From NCBI GenBank assembly GCA_041690675.1, contig JAWLGU010000001.1, forward strand, positions 1 to 64,000: a stretch of DNA of 64,000 bases, written 5' to 3'. The notes under the pieces are model-generated. The model did not search any database, was not told the DNA's origin, and saw nothing but the letters and a program-made list of their open reading frames with translations. Shown piece by piece: positions 17,383 through 25,074 of this stretch. The translations under genes and the position numbers were made by a program. How positions within the stretch are numbered: the stretch's first letter is position 1; every line of letters begins with the position of its first letter. Source of the stretch: UBA7803 sp041690675. GTDB lineage: Bacteria; Pseudomonadota; Gammaproteobacteria; Pseudomonadales; Azotimanducaceae.

Positions 17383-18546
17383 TCAATGAAATCTCTCTTC
17401 GAGCTTCGATTTGGCCATGCGCCACGACCATTTGACGGATCGTGCTGCTACCCGGGTGGATAGGCGCCAATCGTCGAAACTGAAGTCGTGGTGGACGTTC
17501 GGCGAGAAGAAGTCAGCAAGCTCGGCAAACATGTACCTAGGCTGTGTCACTAAGCAAAACAGGTCACGCGGGAAGAACCAGCAATACTTGACTCCGGGCC
17601 TGGGTTTGACCAAAGCGTCGATGCCCTCGCCATCCGACAACGCGCACAGCAGCGCGATCTGATCTGCGCACGCCGCCCGCGTGATATCGATGGATGCGGA
17701 GACGCGAGGGTCCATCTCGATGAACTTATAGTCCTTGCTCCCATCGTCGAACTTGAAGTCAAACTTGATCAGGCCGTGCCAATCAACAGATGTTCCGAAT
17801 GCGATCGCGTAATCAATCAGCATTGGATCATCGACCGTGATGGCGGCACTGGTCACCCCACCCCAAGCTGGATACTCACGAAGCTTCTTGTGACAGCAAA
17901 CGGACACTGGTTTTCCTTCGAAGAACAACGCATGAACCACGTAGCCAGCGCCGCTGACGTACTCTTGAATCATGGGGAGACAGGCGGCGCCATTTTCCAG
18001 TTCCTTAACCACGTTGAACATCGGCAGCAACTCGTCCGAGTGCGCTACCAAGCGCACGTGCGACGACGCGGTCCCACGCTCACCCTTGACCACAACTGGA
18101 TACGTCAGCGTGCGTTTGAGTTCCTCGACCTCCTCCATGTTCACGGGAATCACGGTGCGAGGAATGGGCAGACCGATCCTCTCTGCATGTCTGTAGGCAG
18201 CGGCCTTACTGAAAGCTACTTCGAGGACCCTCGGACCCGGTATGAAGCAATCGACCTGTTGCGAGACTCGCTCGAAGTTCTTATAGATGTATTCGGCTTG
18301 GAGGTCGCTACAGAACAGCAGCAGGTCGAAACTGTGCCTCGAGAGCAAGTCGACCAACGTGGTGATCATCGATTTCTCTTCTCGGTAGTCGTCGGCCGGG
18401 ACAGGATGGGCTGCCGCGCAATACTTGGAGCTAAACCATAACGATCGCTCTGCACCCATCATATGGACCACGTGGCCCTTGCGGCTCAACGAACGCATCG
18501 CGTGGTAGGCGCTAGAGTTTCCCGAGTCGAGAATCAGAACGCGCAT
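17383..18546 (-). CDS. ATP-grasp family carbon-nitrogen ligase-like protein
   Basis: About 387 aa from the ATG at 18546, preceded by 'AGGAGAG' as ribosome binding site. It starts with a Rossmann-like pre-ATP-grasp segment ('MRVLILDSGNSSAYHAMRSL'). The ATP-grasp core follows: 'YPVVVKGERGTASSHVRL', then 'MIQEYVSGAGYVVHALF', and the metal-binding end 'DYKFIEMDPRVSASIDI'. It resembles carbamoyl-phosphate-synthase-large-chain-like ATP-grasp enzymes that join a carboxylate to an amine. Substrates are unknown. The gene is visibly AT-richer than its neighbours and flanked by remnants, consistent with acquisition by transfer. Confidence 0.8.
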   Translation of the reverse strand: MRVLILDSGNSSAYHAMRSLSRKGHVVHMMGAERSLWFSSKYCAAAHPVPADDYREEKSMITTLVDLLSRHSFDLLLFCSDLQAEYIYKNFERVSQQVDCFIPGPRVLEVAFSKAAAYRHAERIGLPIPRTVIPVNMEEVEELKRTLTYPVVVKGERGTASSHVRLVAHSDELLPMFNVVKELENGAACLPMIQEYVSGAGYVVHALFFEGKPVSVCCHKKLREYPAWGGVTSAAITVDDPMLIDYAIAFGTSVDWHGLIKFDFKFDDGSKDYKFIEMDPRVSASIDITRAACADQIALLCALSDGEGIDALVKPRPGVKYCWFFPRDLFCLVTQPRYMFAELADFFSPNVHHDFSFDDWRLSTRVAARSVKWSWRMAKSKLEERFH

Positions 18547-18845
18547 TCGATCTCTCCTACTCCGCCCGGAGCCAGAAAAGCGGATCGATCCGGCACCGTA
18601 CCAGGCTGGAGGGCCAGTATTGCTCGATAGGCACGGGCATTGCACAGCAACTGGTCAATCCCGCGAAGACGCAACTTCCCAACGACAACATGGCAGAAGC
18701 GTCTCACGAAGAATGCCGGCTCCAGAGGATATCCCGGACTGGAGCACATCTCGGGACTTCCGTAGTGACAGGTTCACGCCGGGCATGGATAGTGCGTTGC
18801 CAATAGCCTCAACAACGGTGCGAGCGGTCGAGCGAGGACGCGGAG
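18547..18845. other. Intergenic stretch with a possible gene remnant
   Basis: This 299-bp stretch separates two divergent genes. The minus strand has an open frame of 71 codons (18534-18749) whose middle part ('LRLRGIDQLLCNARAYRAIL') looks protein-like. It could be the end of a gene once located upstream of the ATP-grasp gene. I cannot identify it. A 'GAGGAC' before 18846 is the likely ribosome binding site for the plus-strand gene. Confidence 0.3.
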
Positions 18846-19385
18846 ATGACGGAACATCATGAGACGACTACAGAACATCCCCCTGTTGACGAAGGGACCT
18901 ATGAAGCCACCCAGCCCCACCTGAAAGCGGCGTTGGAGTACACGATCGCCATGGGGCGCTCGGTTCGCGACTGGGGCGAGTTCTGCCTCGAGAAGTTCGG
19001 GAGCACCATCTTGCCCTACCTCAAGCGCTTTCTGCTCGACGTCCGCGAGCAGCGTGTCAGGATCGACGGCCTTGGCGATGGGGCGAGGAACGCCCTCTTC
19101 GGCACTGCGCTGACCGCGGACGAACGCGAGCGATGGGTGCAGGAGCGAGCCTACTTTCGCGCCGAGCAGCGCGGGTTCACCGGCGGCTCGGCCGAGGAGG
19201 ACTGGATCGAGTCGGAGCGGGAGGTGGATCGCTGGATCGCCCAGCAGATGGGAGTCGTCGGACGGGGACGTGAAGCGGTGCTCTCGCTCGGCGAGTTGGC
19301 GCACAAGGGGTTCGATGGCATGAGGGATATGCTGACCCACTGGATGGAGCAGCGCACCTCCGCCGAACGCAGGCAGGCGGATTGA
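18846..19385 (+). CDS. DUF2934-like hypothetical protein
   Basis: A 179-aa, charged, mostly helical protein without a signal peptide. The segment 'WVQERAYFRAEQRGFTGGSA' followed by 'EEDWIESEREVDRW' matches the short DUF2934 pattern (R-x-RAY-x-R/W-x-E-x-x-G, then E-x-DW-x-x-A/S-E). The first 80 residues form another helical region of unknown kind. It converges with the MetK-like gene 31 bp away and sits at the border of the P-type ATPase module. DUF2934 proteins are small proteins of unknown function. Confidence 0.7.
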   Translation: MTEHHETTTEHPPVDEGTYEATQPHLKAALEYTIAMGRSVRDWGEFCLEKFGSTILPYLKRFLLDVREQRVRIDGLGDGARNALFGTALTADERERWVQERAYFRAEQRGFTGGSAEEDWIESEREVDRWIAQQMGVVGRGREAVLSLGELAHKGFDGMRDMLTHWMEQRTSAERRQAD

Positions 19386-19416
19386 CAGACGCGCGTGGAC
19401 CAGATGTCCCCAGGAT

Positions 19417-20568
19417 TCATAGAGCGAGATCGGAGCGCTCCCAAGGCAGGTCCAGATCATTGCGGCCCACGTGACCAAAACTCGCCAGCGGCTCGAAGAA
19501 GCCCCTTTCGCTCGAGGACGCCCGTTCCCGGAGCGCGAACCGCGCCTCGATTGCATCAGGGCGCAAATCGAGGCAGTCGCGCAAGCGTGCGCCTATCTGG
19601 GCATCGCCGAGCCTGCCGCTGCCGAACGTGTCCACCTCCACGCTGGCAGGCTCCGCGCGACCGGCGCTGTAGCAAAGCTGAACCTCGCACTCCCCGGCCA
19701 GCCCGGCAGCTACTACGTTTTTGGCCGCGTGACGCGCGGCATAGGTGGCAACCCGGTCGATGCGGCCCGGATCCTTACCCGACAGCGCAGAGCTCGGCTG
19801 GTGGCTGAAATCCCCGTACGTGTCCACCCCGAGCTTGCGGCCGGTTACCCCGGCGTGCCGCGCCGGTCCGCCGGCGACCATGGCACCTTCCGGATTGACG
19901 AGAAGGCGCGGAGACGTGCTGATCGAAGGCGGCAGGCCGTCCAGCGCCGGGGCGATCAGGCTTTCGCGCAGACCTTCTGCCAGCTCCAGACCGGATGCAT
20001 CCTCGTCCTGAACGCCCAGCAGGAACGTGATCGCCTCCACGGCCACGGCGCGGCGCTCGACATAACGCACCATCACCTGCACCTGGGCGTCGGGATGCAG
20101 CTCGTATGCGAAGCCCGCCTGCTGCCTTTCCATCTGCGATTGAAGACTGCGCGCCAGGCGGTGTGCCAGGAAGATGGGCAGCGGCAGAAACGTCTCGGTG
20201 GCGTCGGTGGCATATCCGAACGTCGTGACGTTGTGGCTTGAGACCGAGGCGCCGGATCGACTGCCCGAGCGTTGCGGCAGCCGGTTCAAGCTGGTCATCA
20301 CGGGCACCGAAGCCGCGTCGAGCTCACCAGGCTCGTATCCGGTTGCGGCAATCACGCGCCGCGCAACGTCGGCGATGTCGACCTGCACGTCGCTCGAGGT
20401 GTGGCATGCGCAGAACAGCAACCCTGCGGAAATCGCGCATTCCACCTCGAGCCGGACGTCCCGGTCGACGCGCAGGAACTGGTCGACAATGGCGTCGCTG
20501 ATCCGGTCGCACAGCTTGTCAGGATGGCCGCCGGTTACCGATACCGAGGTGATACTGAAGTTTCTCAT
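19417..20568 (-). CDS. Divergent S-adenosylmethionine synthetase (MetK)-like protein
   Basis: A 383-aa protein with the MetK fold signatures 'GHPDKLCDRISDAIVDQFL' (ATP-binding His/Asp), 'GVTGRKLGVDTYGDF' and 'SGKDPGRIDRVATYAARHAA' followed by 'KNVVAAGLAGECEVQLCYS'. Several otherwise conserved spots differ. The HGGGAFSGKD loop reads HQPSSALSGKD, the GGP-x-GDAG segment reads GGPARHAG (the metal-binding Asp is absent), and the GDQG region reads 'SHNVTTFGYATD'. It may therefore be a specialised paralogue with altered activity rather than the housekeeping enzyme. Its start overlaps the stop of P-type ATPase A by 4 bp, so it is translationally coupled to a transporter. Confidence 0.8.
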   Translation of the reverse strand: MRNFSITSVSVTGGHPDKLCDRISDAIVDQFLRVDRDVRLEVECAISAGLLFCACHTSSDVQVDIADVARRVIAATGYEPGELDAASVPVMTSLNRLPQRSGSRSGASVSSHNVTTFGYATDATETFLPLPIFLAHRLARSLQSQMERQQAGFAYELHPDAQVQVMVRYVERRAVAVEAITFLLGVQDEDASGLELAEGLRESLIAPALDGLPPSISTSPRLLVNPEGAMVAGGPARHAGVTGRKLGVDTYGDFSHQPSSALSGKDPGRIDRVATYAARHAAKNVVAAGLAGECEVQLCYSAGRAEPASVEVDTFGSGRLGDAQIGARLRDCLDLRPDAIEARFALRERASSSERGFFEPLASFGHVGRNDLDLPWERSDLAL

Positions 20569-23552
20569 GATGCAGCTTCGATGGAGAGGGCCGGTGGACC
20601 TCGCTCAGCCAGCTCGAGCTCGGCATCGCGCGCCAGCAGCCATTGGTTGAGGGCGAAAGACGTGAGGCACGCACCGCCGGCCACCACCATGTCGAGGGGA
20701 CCCAGCGGCCCTATACCGAGCAGCCGGCGCATGGGAGGCACCACGAATGGCACCACCTGCAGCGCCGCCGACAGCCCCAGCGCGCCCACCAGCGTCCTGT
20801 TTTCGCCGAGAGGGGCGGCCGCCATGGTGTGAAAGCGGTCGGTGCGACACGTCAGCGTGTGCATGAGCTGGGCGCTGACCATGGCGAGGAACGTGACCCC
20901 ACGGGTGACGGGACCCGGCCCGTAGCGGAGCAGTCCATACCCATGCGCTGCCAGAGTGCTGGCACCGATGATGCCTGCCTCGGCCGCCAGCCGTTTATAG
21001 TAGGAGTTGTCGACGAGCGGTTCGTTCCTGGGCCGTGGAGGCTGATTCATCACGTCCGGTGCCGGCGGCTCGAGGGCGAGCCCGAGGCTGGGAAAGACGT
21101 CGGTGACCAGATTGATCCACAAGAGCTCCATCGGCGATTCGACTTCCGCGGGTCCGCCCAGAATCTCCGCGAACACGACGAATATCTCGCTCAGATTCGT
21201 GGCCAGCAGGAAATGAACCGACTTGCGGATATTGGACAGTATTGTGCGGCCCTCGCGCACGCCTTGAATCAGGTGATTCAGGTCGTCGTCCTCGATGACC
21301 ACGTCGGCCACGTCCCTGGCAATGCGAGCGCCGTCGCGCCCCATGGCAATCCCGACATCCGCGGCTTTCAACGCCGGTCCGTCGTTGATGCCGTCGCCGG
21401 TCATGGCCACCGCCTGTCCTGCATGCTGTAACGCCTGGACGATCTTCAGCTTTTCGGCCGGAGTGACACGCGCGAACACGTGGGTCTTCGCCGCGAGCGC
21501 GCTGAGCATGGAAGGGTCCATGTGCTCGAGGTCCAGCGTATCCAGGATCTTCAGCGGCTCGCCAGCCGAGAGGTCCAGCGCTTCGGCCACTTTCACGGCG
21601 GTGGGCGCCTGATCGCCAGTGATCATCACGGTGCGCATGCCGGCCCGCTGCAGGCGTCTGATGGCTTCGCGCGCGCCGGCTCGAATGGGGTCGCTCATCG
21701 CCAGGTGGCCGCACCACACCAAGGGGACCTCCCCCGGTCGCAGCGAATCGCTTTCCCGGCTGTAGGCGAGCCCCAGGACCCGCAGGCCCTCGGCCGCCAG
21801 CAGCTCGTTGTTGCGATGAATCGCCTGCCGCAGATCCTCGCTGAGCGCCCGCACCGCGCCGTCCTGGCGGATGCTCCGGCACAGGCCGAGCACTTCACCG
21901 GGCCGTCCCTTGACGACCAGCAGGGGCCCCTCGGAGGAACGATAGGCCACCATGACGAAGTTACTGCGATCGTCCCGCAGACGGGATCCGGTCCGCCGGA
22001 AATCCGCGGCCAGCGCCTGCAGGTCGACATCCGCGCGCACGGCAAAATCCACAACGGCGCGCTCAGTGCCGGACAGGCGGGTCACGAACTCCCCTTCCTC
22101 ATCGCCGATGGGGGTTTCCCCGGCCAGCACGGCGAGTTCTGCCATATGTCGCAGGCGCGCTGCCGGTGGGCCGCCATCGGTGTGTTCCTCGAGCGAAAAG
22201 CTCGTACCCTCGAGGCTCACGGCCGTCACCTTCATGCGGTTTTCGGTCAGGGTTCCGGTCTTGTCCAGACACAGCGTCTGAACGGACCCCAGACCTTCCA
22301 CGGCCTCCAGCCGCCTGACCAGGAGCTGCTGGCGGCGCATCCGCCGCAAACCGAGAGCCAGGGTAGACGTGGTCACCGCAGGAAGCCCCTCCGGCACGGC
22401 GGCCACGGCCAGTGCAATGGCACTCTTGAGAATCCTCAGAACCGGGTGGCCGCGCAGTACGCCGAGGCCGAAGGCGATACCGCAGACGGCCAGGGCGCCC
22501 AGGGCAAGATCGCGGCTGAGCCGGTTCAGATCACCCTCGATGGGCGTCGTCGGCGACACCGCCGCACCGGCGAGACGCTGGATCCGCCCGATTGCGGTGT
22601 CGTCACCGGTAGCCACGACCACACCGCGCCCGCTACCGCCGGCTACCGTGGTGCCCATGAAGACCAGATTGCGGCGCTCTGCGAGTCGTGTGGACAGGTC
22701 CAGCACGGCTTCGGCGTCTTTGAGCTGGGGCACGCTCTCTCCGGTGAGCAACGATTCGTTCACCGACAGCCGCTCGCTCTCGATCAAGCGCGCGTCCGCA
22801 GGCACCGGGTCGCCCCGGCGCACAACCACCACGTCTCCCGGCACCAGCCACTTGGCCGCCAGGCGTTGCTCCCGGCCGTCCCGGAGCACGGTCGCCTCCA
22901 GGATATCGGCACGCACCAGGCGCCCGATGATGCGCTGGGCGCCGGACTCGGTGAAATAGCCGATGCCGGCATTGGCGAGCACCACGCCGGCGGTTACAGC
23001 GGCCTCGAGATAGGACCGCGTCGCCACGGACACGCCTACGGAGCCACCCAGCAGGGCGACCGGCAGACTCAAGAACTGCTCGAGCAGCAACGCCAGCTCG
23101 CTGCGCGGTTTCGGGGGAATCAGCTCGTTGCGTCCCGCACGGCGCAGTCGCGCTTGCACATCACCGGAGGCGAGCCCGCGTGTCGCGTCACAATCCAGCC
23201 TTTCCAGAGCGGCCCCGGCGGTGGAGGTATGCCAGCCGCCATTCACGTCCCGTAAGACCGGGTGTCTTTCGGCTGCCTCGGTGGCCGGGTCGTGGGCTTC
23301 TGCGGCACCCTGCTCCAGATGCGACCGCGCCTCGGCAACCAGGCCGAGAACCTCCTGCGCCGACAAATCGGGCCGGTGCTCCAGCAGGACGTTACCGGTT
23401 CGGGCGTCCGCCTTGCTCGCCGACACCGGCGGCAGAACCCGGAGTGCTTGGTCCAGCGACCGGGCCATGACAGGGTTCCGGAACAGGCCCGGAATGGCAA
23501 CTCGTGTACGGCCCTTCACCCGGTCGTGAACGATTCGCGCAGCGGACGGCAT
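20565..23552 (-). CDS. Cation-translocating P-type ATPase A with HMA-like N-terminus
   Basis: About 995 aa from the ATG at 23552 (a GTG at 23570 is possible). It has the P-type core: actuator 'LLTGES' near residue 270, membrane motif 'AVPEGLPAVTTSTLALG' (PEGL class, as in Ca2+/Mg2+/Na+ pumps, not the CPC of heavy-metal P1B pumps), phosphorylation site 'CLDKTGTLTENRMKV' with Asp430, 'MITGDQAPTA', and hinge 'MTGDGINDGPALKAADVG'. The N-terminal ~90 residues form an HMA-like alpha/beta domain without CxxC. A C-terminal cation-ATPase domain with several membrane helices follows. The ion is unknown. It ends 4 bp inside the MetK-like gene start. Confidence 0.9.
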   Translation of the reverse strand: MPSAARIVHDRVKGRTRVAIPGLFRNPVMARSLDQALRVLPPVSASKADARTGNVLLEHRPDLSAQEVLGLVAEARSHLEQGAAEAHDPATEAAERHPVLRDVNGGWHTSTAGAALERLDCDATRGLASGDVQARLRRAGRNELIPPKPRSELALLLEQFLSLPVALLGGSVGVSVATRSYLEAAVTAGVVLANAGIGYFTESGAQRIIGRLVRADILEATVLRDGREQRLAAKWLVPGDVVVVRRGDPVPADARLIESERLSVNESLLTGESVPQLKDAEAVLDLSTRLAERRNLVFMGTTVAGGSGRGVVVATGDDTAIGRIQRLAGAAVSPTTPIEGDLNRLSRDLALGALAVCGIAFGLGVLRGHPVLRILKSAIALAVAAVPEGLPAVTTSTLALGLRRMRRQQLLVRRLEAVEGLGSVQTLCLDKTGTLTENRMKVTAVSLEGTSFSLEEHTDGGPPAARLRHMAELAVLAGETPIGDEEGEFVTRLSGTERAVVDFAVRADVDLQALAADFRRTGSRLRDDRSNFVMVAYRSSEGPLLVVKGRPGEVLGLCRSIRQDGAVRALSEDLRQAIHRNNELLAAEGLRVLGLAYSRESDSLRPGEVPLVWCGHLAMSDPIRAGAREAIRRLQRAGMRTVMITGDQAPTAVKVAEALDLSAGEPLKILDTLDLEHMDPSMLSALAAKTHVFARVTPAEKLKIVQALQHAGQAVAMTGDGINDGPALKAADVGIAMGRDGARIARDVADVVIEDDDLNHLIQGVREGRTILSNIRKSVHFLLATNLSEIFVVFAEILGGPAEVESPMELLWINLVTDVFPSLGLALEPPAPDVMNQPPRPRNEPLVDNSYYKRLAAEAGIIGASTLAAHGYGLLRYGPGPVTRGVTFLAMVSAQLMHTLTCRTDRFHTMAAAPLGENRTLVGALGLSAALQVVPFVVPPMRRLLGIGPLGPLDMVVAGGACLTSFALNQWLLARDAELELAERGPPALSIEAAS

Positions 23553-23570
23553 GGTCGACAACACCTGCAC

Positions 23571-23710
23571 TCACGAAGTGCGCCCAATGGCCTCGATCAT
23601 CGGCAAGACACGCGGACCGTTCAAGGTGGGATGTACGTAATCGCTAAATGGCACGCGGCATGCTTGGCACTGTCTCAGCCGTTCATGTCTGAGCGAAGGA
23701 GATCAATGAT
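23571..23710. promoter_or_regulatory. Divergent promoter region of the ATPase module
   Basis: This intergenic region of about 140 bp lies between P-type ATPase A (minus) and the small membrane protein (plus), so it should carry promoters in both directions. It is AT-richer than its surroundings around 23630-23660. I did not find a clear operator palindrome. 'GAAGGAG' about 9 bp before 23711 is the ribosome binding site of the plus-strand gene. Confidence 0.4.
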
Positions 23711-24043
23711 ATGGTGGGGCCCCATGACGTATTCAAGCTCGCACTGGGGGTTGGGATCGGTGTCGGCATCGGCGTACTGCTCAGCGCCGGGAAGACCTTG
23801 CCGCCGCTCCGGGACCAGTTGCGGCCGCTGGCGAAGACCGCCGCCAAGTCTGCAATGGTCCTTTCGGAGCGCGGCCGTGAGCTGATGGCGGAGCTGGGCG
23901 AGGTGCTGGAGGACGCTGCCGCCGAAGCGCACGCCGAACTCGAGACGGAACGACACGAAGCCCCGGGCCCCACTGGACCAGCGCCGGTTCCGGGCGAGGC
24001 CGACTCCTCGTCCACGCGGATGGGGCTCGTGGATGGCGGTTGA
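23711..24043 (+). CDS. Small membrane-anchored DUF5132-like protein
   Basis: A 110-aa protein with one glycine-rich hydrophobic segment near the N-terminus ('LALGVGIGVGIGVLLSAG'). A basic/helical stretch follows ('PLRDQLRPLAKTAAKSAMVL'), then an acidic helix rich in Ala and Glu and a Pro-rich tail. The layout (one membrane anchor plus amphipathic helix) resembles the two other small proteins of the cluster at 28044 and 28327. The last 11 bp overlap the next gene. Function unknown. Context points to an accessory of the P-type ATPases. Confidence 0.65.
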   Translation: MVGPHDVFKLALGVGIGVGIGVLLSAGKTLPPLRDQLRPLAKTAAKSAMVLSERGRELMAELGEVLEDAAAEAHAELETERHEAPGPTGPAPVPGEADSSSTRMGLVDGG

Positions 24044-24572
24044 CGAAACACCCACCGGAGTCAGCATCACCGCCCGCATCGTGCACCACACGGCAACACG
24101 CACCCGCTTCCGTATCGACGGCGGACGCGGTGACGGCGCTCGTCTCGCATCTATCGCGCAGGGCCTCGAGACGTTGCCGGAAGTGGAACGGGTGGTCGGC
24201 AACCCGCTCACAGGCAGCCTGCTGGTGCATCACTCCCCCCACCTCGACAGCCATGCGCTGTCCGCCTTTGCCGAGCGACAGGGTTACTTCCTGCCGCAGG
24301 TTGATGCGCCCCGGGGGACGCCGATTCAGGAGCTACGCAAGCTCTACCGTCAGGTCGAGCAGGATGCGGTGCGCGCCAGCGGCGGCCGGCTGGACATCGA
24401 GTCCGTCACGCTGGCGATACTGGCAGCGTTCGCTGTCGCCGGCATCATGCGGGGAAACATCGCATTCCCCGCCGGCACCGCTTTGTGGTACGCGATGGAC
24501 CTGATCCGGGTGCGGTCCGCGGAAGAGCCTCCCGATCCGGGAGGAGGTGGCAGCGGGGCAAACGAGGGGTGA
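24033..24572 (+). CDS. Stand-alone HMA-like domain protein with membrane segment
   Basis: A 179-aa protein. Residues 12-80 form a ferredoxin-like HMA_2-type domain without cysteines: 'IVHHTATRTRFRI', then 'VERVVGNPLTGSLLVHH'. A linker, a membrane segment ('AILAAFAVAGIMRGNIAFPA') and a Gly-rich tail follow. The same 'NP-x-TG' signature recurs in the neighbouring 24684 protein and in the N-terminus of ATPase B. It overlaps the upstream gene by 11 bp. Without CxxC it probably does not bind soft metals in the usual way; a regulatory or docking role for the ATPases is inference. Confidence 0.7.
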   Translation: MAVDETPTGVSITARIVHHTATRTRFRIDGGRGDGARLASIAQGLETLPEVERVVGNPLTGSLLVHHSPHLDSHALSAFAERQGYFLPQVDAPRGTPIQELRKLYRQVEQDAVRASGGRLDIESVTLAILAAFAVAGIMRGNIAFPAGTALWYAMDLIRVRSAEEPPDPGGGGSGANEG

Positions 24573-24683
24573 GCGCCAGGTCGACGCCCCAGCGCACCGG
24601 TACCCGGATTCAAGCCCCTTGTCATTGAGGTGTAACGCTCATGCAGTTTAATCTGGCTCGTCCAAGCCAGGGAAGCGGCCTCA

Positions 24684-25070
24684 GTGGACCTCTACATGTA
24701 CATGCACCACGTTACCGGCAGGTTGCGAGTCAAGTGTCCGGCGCTGAAGCAGAATGCATCCGCCGCAGCCGACGTCGTGCGTGCCCTGAAAGCTATGCCG
24801 GGCGTCGAACGCTGCACCGTCAATCCCGTCACCGGCAGCGTCCTCTGCCACTACGACCATTCGGTCACCAGCGCCGAGGCGGTCATCGAGCACCTGCGGG
24901 GGCTCCTTCCTGCGCCGCAGGCTGCCGCCCGCCCCGGACCGTCCCTCGACTTTTCCGTTCCATACCCGAACGGGCTGGCGGGACAGAGACTAGGGGAAAG
25001 GGTGCTCTCCTACCTGCTGGAGCACGCTATGGAGCGGGCGCTGGTGCTGCTGGTGCGCGCCATCATCTGA
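24684..25070 (+). CDS. Small HMA-like domain protein
   Basis: A 128-aa protein (GTG start at 24684, or ATG at 24696) made mostly of one HMA_2-like domain: 'MHHVTGRLRVKCPALKQN', helix, then 'VERCTVNPVTGSVLCHY'. The C-terminal part ends in a hydrophobic helix ('ERALVLLVRAII') that could anchor it to the membrane. It contains two isolated cysteines (in RVKCPAL and ERCTV) but no CxxC pair. Its stop lies 4 bp from the convergent stop of ATPase B. Likely a partner of the two P-type ATPases; its ligand is unknown. Confidence 0.65.
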   Translation: MDLYMYMHHVTGRLRVKCPALKQNASAAADVVRALKAMPGVERCTVNPVTGSVLCHYDHSVTSAEAVIEHLRGLLPAPQAAARPGPSLDFSVPYPNGLAGQRLGERVLSYLLEHAMERALVLLVRAII

Positions 25071-25074
25071 CCCG

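Noticed and set aside
20643..23255. Plus-strand frames opposite the P-type ATPases
   Set aside because: They are antisense shadows; the minus strand carries all P-type motifs.
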